The position numbers and the translations under genes were made by a program. Under the pieces are notes generated by a model, which worked only from the letters and a program-made list of their open reading frames with translations, searched no databases and was not told where the DNA came from. Shown piece after piece: positions 37,009-44,361 of a DNA stretch of 64,000 nucleotides (the first letter of the stretch is position 1; each line of letters opens with the position of its first letter). This DNA is from Leptolyngbya sp. Heron Island J (lineage in GTDB: Bacteria; Cyanobacteriota; Cyanobacteriia; Phormidesmidales; Phormidesmidaceae): contig NZ_AWNH01000095.1 in the NCBI RefSeq assembly GCF_000482245.1, positions 1 through 64,000 of the forward strand, read 5' to 3'.

Positions 37009-37410
37009 ATGAGTAAAGCACAGGCTAACCTCTCTCTAGTTGGAAAAATACCGGCCCTACTACCGGATAGATTAGACGAAATAAAAGAGTTGTTTGCCGA
37101 TGATTTTGTCTGGCACTACATCAATCCTCAGCTGCCACAGCTTCACGGTGACTATCAACGTCTTGATGGCTTGCAAGGGTTTTTTAGAAAACTAGGTAAG
37201 CTGACTGATAACACCTTTAGTGTACGGGTTCAGCAAGCCTATGCTGTGGGTGACGAGTTTGTCGTGGCCCATGCCTGCCCGAGTATGACCCTCGACGGTA
37301 GCTCTTTTGAGATAGATGCTGTTGTGGTCTGGAGAATAGTTGATCAACGCCTCAAGGAGGCTTGGGATATTCCTAGCCTGCATTCGCTGCGATCGCAATC
37401 ATCATCATAA
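37009..37410 (+). CDS. SnoaL/NTF2-like protein
   Basis: A 133-residue protein with the pattern of the NTF2-like (SnoaL_2) cone fold: DRLDEIKELFADDFVWHYINPQLPQLHG, then YQRLDGLQGFFRKLGKL, FVVAHACPSMTLDGSSFEIDAVVVWRIVDQRLKEAWDIP. Such proteins are small isomerases, cyclases, hydrolases or ligand binders. The terminal Trp-Asp (AWDIP) pair is usual. It is first in a probable operon with the enoyl-reductase-like gene (47-bp gap) and the lycopene-cyclase-like gene. Preceded by SARP-like operator 2. Confidence 0.8.
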   Translation: MSKAQANLSLVGKIPALLPDRLDEIKELFADDFVWHYINPQLPQLHGDYQRLDGLQGFFRKLGKLTDNTFSVRVQQAYAVGDEFVVAHACPSMTLDGSSFEIDAVVVWRIVDQRLKEAWDIPSLHSLRSQSSS

Positions 37411-37457
37411 TCTCCTCAAAAGCAAAATACCACCTAATTTTATTTGGATGAATCACC

Positions 37458-38429
37458 ATGAAGCAGGTTCTATATCGCAACTTTGGCAATCCTGCAGAAG
37501 TGCTGGAAGTAAAAGAAAGTGATGCATCTGTGCTGACCGCAGGGCAGGCACGGATTAAGGTACTCAGAGCTCCCATTAATCCATCCGATGTCGCTCAAAT
37601 CGCAGGGCAGTATGGGGTAAAGCCCGACCTCCCAACAATCGCTGGTCTTGAAGGTCTAGGCAGAGTGGTTGAAGTCAATGGCAACGGCGTTGATGAAGGG
37701 CAGCTGGTACTGTTGCCTTCGGTGGGTACCTGGACCACGGAGATGGTAGGTGCCATCGATCAGCTTGTGCCTTTGCCAGAGGCCGATCTAGATCAGCTGT
37801 CTATGCTCCGTGTGAACCCAGCCACCGCATATTTGTTGCTGACCGAGTTTGTGGACCTCAAACCAAGAGACTGGGTGATACTATCTGCGGCCAATTCAGC
37901 GGTGGGCAGCTATATTTTGCAATTGGCGAAAGCGCGAGGGATTAATCTTGTTTGTGTTGTGCGACGCGAGAGTGCGGTGGCAGCCCTGAAGCAAGCGGGC
38001 GCAGATATCGTTTTAGTGGATGGAGTAGATCTGGCCAAACAGGTGCGTGAAGCAACGGGTGTCGGGATGAAGTTAGCCCTTGATGCTGTGGCAGGCGACA
38101 CGTTTGGTCGACTGGCAGAAACACTGGAGGAGTCTGGAACCATCGTTCTCTACGGTGGTATGTCCAATAAACCAGCCTCGGTAGAGATTGCCCCAATTCT
38201 TTTCCGCGATGTGCACGTGCGAGGATTCTGGTTATTGCCCTGGTTGCTCAAAGCTAGTAAAAAAGAACAAACCAGAGTTTATGGTGAATTGACCATGGCT
38301 GTGGCCGCAGACATATTGTATGCGCCGGTTGAAAAACATTTCTTGCTAGATGAGATTACAGAGGCCATCACCTACACCATGGCCGGAGAACGCAAGGGTA
38401 AAGTTCTGTTGGCTCCAAATGGCCTGTAA
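37458..38429 (+). CDS. Zinc-free MDR oxidoreductase, 2-enoyl thioester reductase-like
   Basis: A 323-residue medium-chain dehydrogenase/reductase. The GroES-like N-domain carries RAPINPSDVAQIAGQYGVKP and PTIAGLEGLGRVVEV, and the nucleotide domain MLRVNPATAYLLLTEFVDLKPRDWVILSAANSAVGSYILQLAKARG. These are the signatures of the MECR/ETR1 branch (NADPH-dependent trans-2-enoyl-ACP/CoA reductases, with AANSAVG in place of a Rossmann GxGxxG) and not of zinc alcohol dehydrogenases, whose metal ligands are absent. It is the middle gene of the 37.0-39.7 kb operon, 21 bp before the next gene. The substrate in this context is unknown. Confidence 0.88.
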   Translation: MKQVLYRNFGNPAEVLEVKESDASVLTAGQARIKVLRAPINPSDVAQIAGQYGVKPDLPTIAGLEGLGRVVEVNGNGVDEGQLVLLPSVGTWTTEMVGAIDQLVPLPEADLDQLSMLRVNPATAYLLLTEFVDLKPRDWVILSAANSAVGSYILQLAKARGINLVCVVRRESAVAALKQAGADIVLVDGVDLAKQVREATGVGMKLALDAVAGDTFGRLAETLEESGTIVLYGGMSNKPASVEIAPILFRDVHVRGFWLLPWLLKASKKEQTRVYGELTMAVAADILYAPVEKHFLLDEITEAITYTMAGERKGKVLLAPNGL

Positions 38430-38450
38430 ATAGTCAGACGGAGAAAATGT

Positions 38451-39671
38451 ATGATGCAGGATGTATTAGTGATTGGTTCAGGGCCTGCCGGATTAGCGAT
38501 CGCAGCCGCCTTATGCCATCAAAATCTCAAGGTGCATGGCCTAGCACCGACAGGCCCATCTATCCCCTGGTCCACTACCTATGGCATTTGGGTGGATGAG
38601 CTAGAAGCCTTAGGACTGCCCGATGTATTGAGCCACCGATGGCCAGACTGTGTTAGCTACTTCAGTGAACGAGAACGACCACTGCATCGGGAGTACGGCT
38701 TTTTGGATCAAGCTAAGTTGCAACAACACTGGCTCCAACAATGTGACTCAATCACCTGGCATCAAGGGCTAGCTGACACAATTGAGCACACAGAAAATAG
38801 CTCTACGGTCACCACCCAAGCCGGTGAACAGTTTTCCGCCAAACTGATCATTGATGCCACTGGCCATGAGCCTGCCTTTATCCAAAGACCCGCTAAAGAT
38901 AATGTGGCCTATCAGGCTGCCTATGGAATTTTCGCTCAATTTTCTCGGCCACCGATTCAGCCGGGGCGCTGTGTTTTGATGGATTATCGGAACGGACACT
39001 TGCCCTCAGAAGACAGGTCTAAATCTCCTACATTTCTGTACGCGATGGATTTGGGCAATGATATTTACTTTCTCGAAGAAACATCCCTGGCCTCCCATCC
39101 CGCGATTCCCTTTGAAATGCTTAAGGACAGGCTCTATCAACGCCTGATGGCAAGCCAGATCGAAGTCTTGGAAATCCAGCGCGAAGAGCATTGTCTGTTT
39201 CCCATGAATCTCACCCTGCCCGATTTTAAACAGCGGGTTGTTGGTTTTGGCGGTGCCGCCAGCATGGTACATCCAGCAACAGGTTACATGGTTGGCGCGC
39301 TACTGCGCCGGGCACCGATTTTAGCAGAAGCTGTTGCAATAGCGATGCAGTCTTCAACCCCTTCGCAGCTATCTCAGGTAGCTTGGCAAGCGTTGTGGCC
39401 CAGCGAACGCCTGCGTAAACACTATATTTATAGCTTTGGTTTAGAGGCATTGATGCGGTTCAATCATCCTCAGCTCTGCTGTCTTTTCAATGCGTTTTTC
39501 CAGCTGCCTCGTTGCCAATGGTCAGGCTTTTTAGCCGATAGCCTGGCCACACCTGATCTGCTCGCCGCCATGGTTAACATGTTTGGCAAAGTCCCTAATT
39601 CTGTTAGAGGGGGTCTGATCCGAACTCTAGGAACCGATGGACATTTGCTCTGGGAATCGCTTCGGTCTTAG
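38451..39671 (+). CDS. crtL: Lycopene cyclase (CrtL)-family flavoprotein
   Basis: A 406-residue FAD-dependent protein. The N-terminal dinucleotide fold is DVLVIGSGPAGLAIAAAL (residues 4-21), followed by WSTTYGIWVDELEALGL and LSHRW, the plant/cyanobacterial lycopene cyclase signatures. Further family motifs are KLIIDATGHEPAF, NVAYQAAYGI, CVLMDYRNGHL, PTFLYAMDLG, FLEETSLASHP, CLFPMNLTLPD and VVGFGGAASMVHPATGYMVG. CrtL cyclises the ends of lycopene to beta- or epsilon-ionone rings at the membrane; I cannot tell b-type from e-type here. Some usual residues differ (WSTTYG where WPNTYG is common). Its placement behind an NTF2-like and a reductase gene may mean specialised carotenoid work. Named with caution. 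Confidence 0.82.
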   Translation: MMQDVLVIGSGPAGLAIAAALCHQNLKVHGLAPTGPSIPWSTTYGIWVDELEALGLPDVLSHRWPDCVSYFSERERPLHREYGFLDQAKLQQHWLQQCDSITWHQGLADTIEHTENSSTVTTQAGEQFSAKLIIDATGHEPAFIQRPAKDNVAYQAAYGIFAQFSRPPIQPGRCVLMDYRNGHLPSEDRSKSPTFLYAMDLGNDIYFLEETSLASHPAIPFEMLKDRLYQRLMASQIEVLEIQREEHCLFPMNLTLPDFKQRVVGFGGAASMVHPATGYMVGALLRRAPILAEAVAIAMQSSTPSQLSQVAWQALWPSERLRKHYIYSFGLEALMRFNHPQLCCLFNAFFQLPRCQWSGFLADSLATPDLLAAMVNMFGKVPNSVRGGLIRTLGTDGHLLWESLRS

Positions 39672-40430
39672 CTCTTCTTTGCAAAAGCTTATCCCTCATC
39701 GACTTTAAGAGCTATCTAACAAGGGTGTCAAAAATCTAGCAAGTAGATGGTCTCAATAGGAATCATTGAGGGGCCTGGGATACGGGCGACAGTGCGACGA
39801 CAGTCAGCTGCGGAGATGAACATCTTCTTGCATCTTGCTGGGATAAACGATATAGTAGAAATTCGTGGTCGTTGTTGCCGTTTTGCGAAAACAACGGTGC
39901 TTAAAGGGAGCGTTCTTACCACAATCGCTCATCTGGAATCATAATGATGGGGTTATCAAAATCATGGCTGCCGATATTCATCGACATGATAATGCTGCTT
40001 CAATAGTCTCTTCAAACCCAGTACGCATTGTCTCTCGACACTGGGAAAGAACGATCAAGCAAAAAAAGCTGCTGTCACTACGCTAAAGTAGCCTTTGCTG
40101 TCCCTTATCTGCAGGGATGTGAAGTTTTTTCCTATTCTTAATTAGAGGTTCTTATCTCTAGTTAGTATTTATCGCCATGTCCCTTGTCTGCAGGGACGTG
40201 AGGTTTTTTCTTGTCCTTAATTAGAGGTTTTCATCTCTAGTTAGTACCTATAGCCATGGGCGCGTCCACCTCAGCTTGAAGTGGACGGTATTTGTTCAGG
40301 TTTCAAATTCATTGGCACTAGGCAACCCTATGCCGAAGTCATCCCTTCGATGATCGTGATTATGGAATCTGCATCTGAATTGATCAAGCAGGCGTTTTAA
40401 TACCCTTCAAAAACTCTCTATTAGTCCGTC
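39672..40430. other. Intergenic region with tandem repeat
   Basis: No gene I can defend. Frames at 39747-39944 (+) and 39728-39922 (-) overlap each other and have no family features. The notable structure is a 79-bp tandem duplication at 40099-40256. Confidence 0.5.
40099..40256 (+). repeat. Two tandem copies of a 79-bp unit
   Basis: Copies start at 40099 and 40178, each beginning TGTCCCTTxTCTGCAGGGA and ending near GCCATG, with about ten differences. Each holds two short palindromes: TCCCTT...TGCAGGGA and TTAGAG...CTCTA. No open frame crosses it. Confidence 0.8.
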
Positions 40431-40649
40431 ATGTCATTGATTATCTCGATGTCCGTCTTTGGTATAGCTACCTATATCGCCAACACTGCAAAAGAGGAAA
40501 TGATTGGAGTTTTTGCAGCTATCTTGGCGTTGCTCAGCCTTCTCTTGAGCATTGTTTTAGCTCCCTGGTTTATACAGGTGGTCATCTTACTTTCTGTATT
40601 GTCTTGGCAGTTTTCTCTTCGCGATCGCAGTAACTATTCCGAAAATTAA
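40431..40649 (+). CDS. Small two-helix membrane protein
   Basis: A 72-residue protein with two hydrophobic segments (ISMSVFGIATYIA, residues 4-16, and VFAAILALLSLLLSIVLAPWFIQVVILLSVLSWQF, residues 27-61) separated by NTAKEEMIG, and a polar basic tail SLRDRSNYSEN. Composition and the positive C-terminus are those of genuine small membrane proteins, not a shadow frame. There is no recognised family and no strong ribosome site before ATG 40431. Confidence 0.55.
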   Translation: MSLIISMSVFGIATYIANTAKEEMIGVFAAILALLSLLLSIVLAPWFIQVVILLSVLSWQFSLRDRSNYSEN

Positions 40650-40768
40650 ATTGCAGCAAGATATTTGAACGCCATCATTTCCCAGTACTCTTCTTTGATC
40701 ATGAACTCACCATACGATTTTCAGATGCTGATTTCTGGTTGTGCTGTTGTTGAGCTGATTTTTCCGCC

Positions 40769-40877
40769 CTAGTGCAGCGTCAAACCTAAAAATTGGGATC
40801 AATAGCATCTGGAACCTTTGAAGTGTAAAGCTTCAAAAGCTTATGCATGCCAAAATTTAGGCTTGACGGACTACTAG
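40769..40877. repeat. Foldback (MITE-like) element
   Basis: Arms CTAGT at 40769-40773 and ACTAG at 40873-40877, and inside them CGTCAAACCTAAAAATTGG (40778-40796) pairing with the reverse complement of 40850-40868 at 16 of 19 positions. A second small hairpin (CTTTGAAG...CTTCAAAAG) lies inside. Size and ends fit a miniature inverted-repeat element. Confidence 0.6.
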
Positions 40878-40906
40878 TCTTATCTGTTTTTTTGGGTAAC
40901 TACCCC

Positions 40907-40950
40907 ACTGGTACCGTTGGTTGAGCGAAGTCGCAGCCAACGGTACCAGT
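40907..40950. repeat. 14-bp-stem hairpin with GAGCGAAGTCG loop
   Basis: ACTGGTACCGTTGG pairs perfectly with CCAACGGTACCAGT. The loop contains TTGAGCGAAGTCGCAG, the same loop motif as the hairpin at 3961-4002 on the opposite strand. The stem sequence is unrelated to that hairpin. Confidence 0.75.
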
Positions 40951-41132
40951 CAGTCTCCCCTATTCTCTCCGGGGACGCTTAGGAATGAGAATTCAATTAG
41001 ACCCTGTTTTTTGCCGTACAGACGTTCCATGGAACGCTTCTGCAGACAACATTCTGGGATCTGATAAAATCCTGCTTCCTTACTTTTTTGATTGCCTGAT
41101 CTGGCATTAAACGACTATAAGAGGAAAATTTC

Positions 41133-41477
41133 ATGCCTGTTCGATTTCGCAAAAAGAAGCGAATTAGTCCCATCCCGCTGATGGCACCCAGTGAAGCGAA
41201 GCGTAAGCTAAAAAATCAGCTTGTCATTGATGTGCAAAATCCAAAATTCGCAAGCCATATGATTCCAGATGCGAAAAGATTAAATTTAGATATCTCAATT
41301 AAAGACATTCCCAAAGACCAGCCGATTCTAATCACCTGCCTCAACGGACAGCGAAGTAGTATGGCCGCTCGGCAGTTCATGAGCCGAGGCTATCGCAACA
41401 TTTGCGTTTTGAAAGGTGGACTCGCAGCATGGCAAAGTGCAGGTCATACCCTATGGCGAACTAAGTCCCCTACCTAG
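41133..41477 (+). CDS. Rhodanese-domain protein
   Basis: A 114-residue single rhodanese domain after a basic N-terminus (PVRFRKKKR). The expected features are LVIDVQNPKFASHMIPDAKRLN (usually DVR...F..GHIPGA), the active-site loop ITCLNGQRSSMAARQF with catalytic Cys70, and the closing CVLKGGLAAWQSAGH. Sulphurtransferases of this size pass persulphide sulphur; the specific acceptor is unknown. A good ribosome site (AAGAGGAAA) precedes the ATG. It lies 49 bp before the terC-like gene on the same strand. Confidence 0.9.
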   Translation: MPVRFRKKKRISPIPLMAPSEAKRKLKNQLVIDVQNPKFASHMIPDAKRLNLDISIKDIPKDQPILITCLNGQRSSMAARQFMSRGYRNICVLKGGLAAWQSAGHTLWRTKSPT

Positions 41478-41526
41478 TTTTTCCATTGTTGATTGCCTAC
41501 GCTCCATCGCGAGATAAATCGAACTC

Positions 41527-42255
41527 ATGCTCGACCAAGTTTTTAATTCTCCCTTTAATACCAGCGTCGAAACGCTGTTTCAGTTAATTGTTCTAGTTGC
41601 TATGGAAGCGGTGCTCACTGCTGACAATGCGATCGCTCTAGCCGGACTGGCCCAAACACTCCAGCAACCAGAGCTGGAACGACGTGCCTTGAATATTGGA
41701 TTGGGGCTGGCCTACGTCTTCCGAATGTTGTTGGTTGTGGGTACTGCCTGGGTGCTGCAGTTCTGGCAATTTGAACTGGCCGGAGCACTTTACCTTCTGT
41801 GGTTGGCTGGGCGCTATTTTACAACAAAACCACCAGACAGCAGCCAGTTGGTGCAAGCGCGATCCCATTGGCAAATTATTCCACTGATGGTGTTAACCGA
41901 TCTGGCCTTTTCCTTAGATAGTGTGACAACTGCGCTCGCCATCTCTCAAGAACTCTGGTTGATTATGCTAGGTGGCACGATTGGGGTTGTGTTGCTGCGC
42001 TTTCTCGCTGAGTTGTTCATTCAGTGGCTACAGGAGTTTATTTATCTGGAAGATGCAGGCTATTGGGCGGTTGCCTTAGTAGGAATGCGCCTGCTGCTAC
42101 GGGTAGTCAATCCTGAATGGGTGCCGCCTGAATGGGCGATGATCAGTTTGATTGCGGTATTGTTTATCTGGGGATTCTCGCGACGTACCTCAGAGGTTCC
42201 TGTGGAATTGCAATCATCGAGTGTGGATAAAATGAGCTATGAATTGGTTGAATAA
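41527..42255 (+). CDS. TerC-family membrane protein
   Basis: A 242-residue polytopic membrane protein with seven likely helices. The two diagnostic acidic metal-site motifs are present, EAVLTADNAIALAGL near residues 27-41 and LTDLAFSLDSVTTALAI near 122-138. TerC-family proteins export Mn2+ or act as membrane-insertion or metal-supply factors (the cyanobacterial/plastid homologues help thylakoid photosystem assembly). Being about 750 bp upstream of psbA is suggestive but not proof of a thylakoid role. A strong terminator-like hairpin follows at 42723-42751. Confidence 0.9.
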   Translation: MLDQVFNSPFNTSVETLFQLIVLVAMEAVLTADNAIALAGLAQTLQQPELERRALNIGLGLAYVFRMLLVVGTAWVLQFWQFELAGALYLLWLAGRYFTTKPPDSSQLVQARSHWQIIPLMVLTDLAFSLDSVTTALAISQELWLIMLGGTIGVVLLRFLAELFIQWLQEFIYLEDAGYWAVALVGMRLLLRVVNPEWVPPEWAMISLIAVLFIWGFSRRTSEVPVELQSSSVDKMSYELVE

Positions 42256-42307
42256 ACTGCCGTGCTGGTGATGGTTTGGGCTGTAGGCTTTTTGCGACTA
42301 GTCGTCG

Positions 42308-42598
42308 ATGGTTAGCTGGCACCGAGAGTATTCGATTTCTTTCATCCTCAGCTCACTATTTTTTGACGGCCATACTACTGTCGTTGGACAAACAACCGTA
42401 ACGCTGGGACTGGGCACCGCGATGACAACCTCGTTTTTGCTCATGAAAGTCTCATTGGGTTTGTTGTTTTCTCTGGCAGTGGACGTCATGATGCTGTTCT
42501 CTTTTGGTGAACTTATAAGCATTGCGATTGCCGAGGTGTTGACAGCGCTGAAAATTATTTGGCTGGGCGCACGATTGCTTTGCTGGACTTGTTGTTGA
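42308..42598 (+). CDS. Possible small membrane protein
   Basis: A 96-codon frame. Its C-terminal half is hydrophobic (TSFLLMKVSLGLLFSLAVDVMMLFSFGELISIAIAEVLTALKIIWLG), giving two possible helices, but the start has no ribosome site, the N-terminus is featureless and an overlapping frame is open on the other strand (42298-42522). It could be a degenerate remnant. Low confidence. Confidence 0.25.
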   Translation: MVSWHREYSISFILSSLFFDGHTTVVGQTTVTLGLGTAMTTSFLLMKVSLGLLFSLAVDVMMLFSFGELISIAIAEVLTALKIIWLGARLLCWTCC

Positions 42599-42722
42599 AC
42601 AGATTTTAACCAATGGGATCGCTCATTGAGGGTATTTTTAGGCTAAATCCAGCCTGGGTTTAGTCTCTTTATTGCTTTGCTCTAAAATTGGGGGCATTTT
42701 GGGTTGAATTGTAGTGTTATCT

Positions 42723-42751
42723 GCCACTAGCTCTATAACAGAGCTAGTGGC
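42723..42751 (+). terminator. Rho-independent terminator
   Basis: A perfect 12-bp stem GCCACTAGCTCT / AGAGCTAGTGGC with the 5-nt loop ATAAC, followed directly by TTTGTCTTTC. It ends transcription from the terC region and insulates psbA. Confidence 0.85.
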
Positions 42752-42862
42752 TTTGTCTTTCATAGTCGACAATCTTGTGTCCATTGATTGTTATAAGAGA
42801 GTAGGAGTAGTCACGAACTTTCATCTTTCGACAGAATTTATTCAAAAATATCTCGAAGAGGA

Positions 42863-42891
42863 TTGTTGAATTCTGTTGCATAGGTTATAGT
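42863..42891 (+). promoter_or_regulatory. Putative psbA promoter
   Basis: TTGTTG (42863-42868), a 17-bp spacer and TATAGT (42886-42891) form a plausible sigma-70 type promoter. Initiation near 42898 would give a leader of about 115 nt. The leader contains an 8-bp inverted repeat CAGCCGAA (42900-42907) / TTCGGCTG (42976-42983). A perfect 10-bp inverted repeat TCACGAACTT / AAGTTCGTGA (42811-42820, 42947-42956) brackets the promoter. Confidence 0.5.
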
Positions 42892-43012
42892 AATTATGTC
42901 AGCCGAAAAACAACTTCTTGCAAGGGAACGCAAAGCTTTCTTTTAGAAGTTCGTGATTTCCTTTGATTTTGTTGCTTCGGCTGTCTTTTTACTTAATTAC
43001 CCAAGATTAATA

Positions 43013-44095
43013 ATGACTACTACTTTGCAAAAGCGCCAGAGTGTGTCGCTTTGGGAACGGTTTTGTCAGTGGGTTACTAGCACCGAAAATCGCCTCTACG
43101 TAGGCTGGTTCGGCGTGTTGATGATTCCGACGCTGCTCACTGCTACCGCTTGTTTCATCCTTGCCTTCATCGCGGCTCCCCCTGTAGATATGGATGGCAT
43201 CCGCGAGCCGGTTGCTGGTTCATTGCTGTATGGCAACAACATGATCTCGGCTAGTGTTGTTCCTTCCTCCAACGCGATTGGCCTTCACTTTTACCCTATT
43301 TGGGAAGCTGCTTCTCTCGATGAATGGCTTTACAATGGTGGCCCTTACCAACTGATTATCTTCCACTTTCTCATCGGTGTATACTCTTACATGGGTCGTG
43401 AGTGGGAACTCTCTTACCGACTAGGGATGCGTCCTTGGATCTGTGTTGCTTACTCTGCGCCTGTCGCCGCAGCAACTGCAATCTTTTTAATCTACGCAAT
43501 TGGCCAAGGTTCATTCTCTGACGCGATGCCTTTGGGTATTTCTGGTACGTTCAACTTCATGTTGGTGTTCCAGGCAGAGCACAACATCTTGATGCACCCC
43601 TTCCATATGCTTGGTGTGGCGGGTGTCTTTGGTGGTTCCTTGTTCTCCGCTATGCACGGTTCTCTGGTAACGTCCTCCTTGGTTCGTGAGACCACTGAGA
43701 CTGAGTCCCAGAACTATGGCTACAAGTTTGGTCAAGAAGAAGAGACTTACAATATCGTTGCAGCCCACGGCTACTTCGGTCGTTTGATCTTCCAGTATGC
43801 TTCTTTCAACAACAGCCGTTCCTTGCACTTCTTCTTGGGTGCCTGGCCTGTGATCGGTATTTGGTTTACCGCGCTGGGTATCTCTACGATGGCATTCAAC
43901 CTAAACGGTTTCAACTTCAACCAGTCCATCCTCGACTCTCAGGGACACGTGATTAGTTCTTGGGCAGACGTCTTGACCCGCGCCAACTTGGGTATAGAAG
44001 TGATGCACGAGCGCAACGCTCACAACTTCCCGCTTGACTTGGCCTCCGGTGAAGAAGTCCCTGTTGCGCTAAGCGCACCTGTAATTGCTTCGTAA
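43013..44095 (+). CDS. psbA: Photosystem II D1 protein, variant form
   Basis: A 360-residue D1 reaction-centre protein, starting at the conserved MTTTLQ; an in-frame GTG at 42953 would add 20 atypical residues and is rejected. Functional residues are all present: Tyr161 (TyrZ), His190, chlorophyll ligand His198, iron/quinone ligands His215 and His272, Ser264, and the Mn/Ca ligands Asp170, Glu189, His332, Glu333, Asp342 and Ala344 with a C-terminal extension for processing. Glu130 is the high-light type. Unusual residues are Ala80 (Gly in standard D1; Ala is one mark of the low-oxygen D1' form, but Phe158 and Thr286 are standard here), Ala162 next to TyrZ (normally Pro) and Ala171 next to Asp170 (normally Gly). 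It therefore looks active but adjusted around the donor side. Monocistronic, with promoter and terminator visible. Confidence 0.98.
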   Translation: MTTTLQKRQSVSLWERFCQWVTSTENRLYVGWFGVLMIPTLLTATACFILAFIAAPPVDMDGIREPVAGSLLYGNNMISASVVPSSNAIGLHFYPIWEAASLDEWLYNGGPYQLIIFHFLIGVYSYMGREWELSYRLGMRPWICVAYSAPVAAATAIFLIYAIGQGSFSDAMPLGISGTFNFMLVFQAEHNILMHPFHMLGVAGVFGGSLFSAMHGSLVTSSLVRETTETESQNYGYKFGQEEETYNIVAAHGYFGRLIFQYASFNNSRSLHFFLGAWPVIGIWFTALGISTMAFNLNGFNFNQSILDSQGHVISSWADVLTRANLGIEVMHERNAHNFPLDLASGEEVPVALSAPVIAS

Positions 44096-44141
44096 TCGTC
44101 ATTTAATAATGACACCGCCATGAGCTTTAGCTAGCTCGCAA

Positions 44142-44184
44142 AAGCCCCCCGTACGCCGTCTTTTGATGGCAGTGCGGGGGGCTT
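44142..44184 (+). terminator. psbA terminator
   Basis: AAGCCCCCCG pairs with CGGGGGGCTT (10 bp, GC-rich) 46 bp past the psbA stop codon, followed by GCTTTATATG. A strong rho-independent terminator, as expected for a highly transcribed gene. Confidence 0.88.
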
Positions 44185-44246
44185 GCTTTATATGCAAGTC
44201 TAGACGCGTATTATATTATTCTGAAATGCCTGAATAACAAGGATTA

Positions 44247-44283
44247 GACGCTCTGTAGACGGCCTGAGACGCTTTGGAGACGC
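44247..44283 (+). promoter_or_regulatory. SARP-like operator 3: four GACGx half-sites
   Basis: GACGC at 44247, GACGG at 44258, GACGC at 44268 and GACGC at 44279, with spacings of 11, 10 and 11 bp. The surrounding AAGGATTAGACGCTCTGTAG closely matches operator 2 (AAGGATTGGACGCCCTGGAG). TAACTA follows the last half-site at the same distance as TAATTA in operator 2. The HlyD-type gene begins 79 bp downstream. Confidence 0.6.
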
Positions 44284-44361
44284 CCATCTAACTATGGTGG
44301 AACTAGCCAAACAGATGACGCTCCATCATCTGTTGCTTACCATTGACATCACACCAGTTCC

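Larger units (their letters stand above)
40650..41132. other. Intergenic region with two foldback elements
   Basis: No gene. Contains a 109-bp foldback element (40769-40877) and a 14-bp-stem hairpin (40907-40950), both listed separately. The last 30 bp hold the ribosome site of the rhodanese gene (AAGAGGAAA). Confidence 0.6.

Noticed and set aside
39728..40086. Overlapping small frames on both strands
   Set aside because: Mutually overlapping, no recognisable features; probably non-coding DNA.
42953..43012. Upstream GTG extension of psbA by 20 codons
   Set aside because: D1 begins MTTTLQ in essentially all cyanobacteria, and the extra residues have no counterpart; the stretch is better read as leader.
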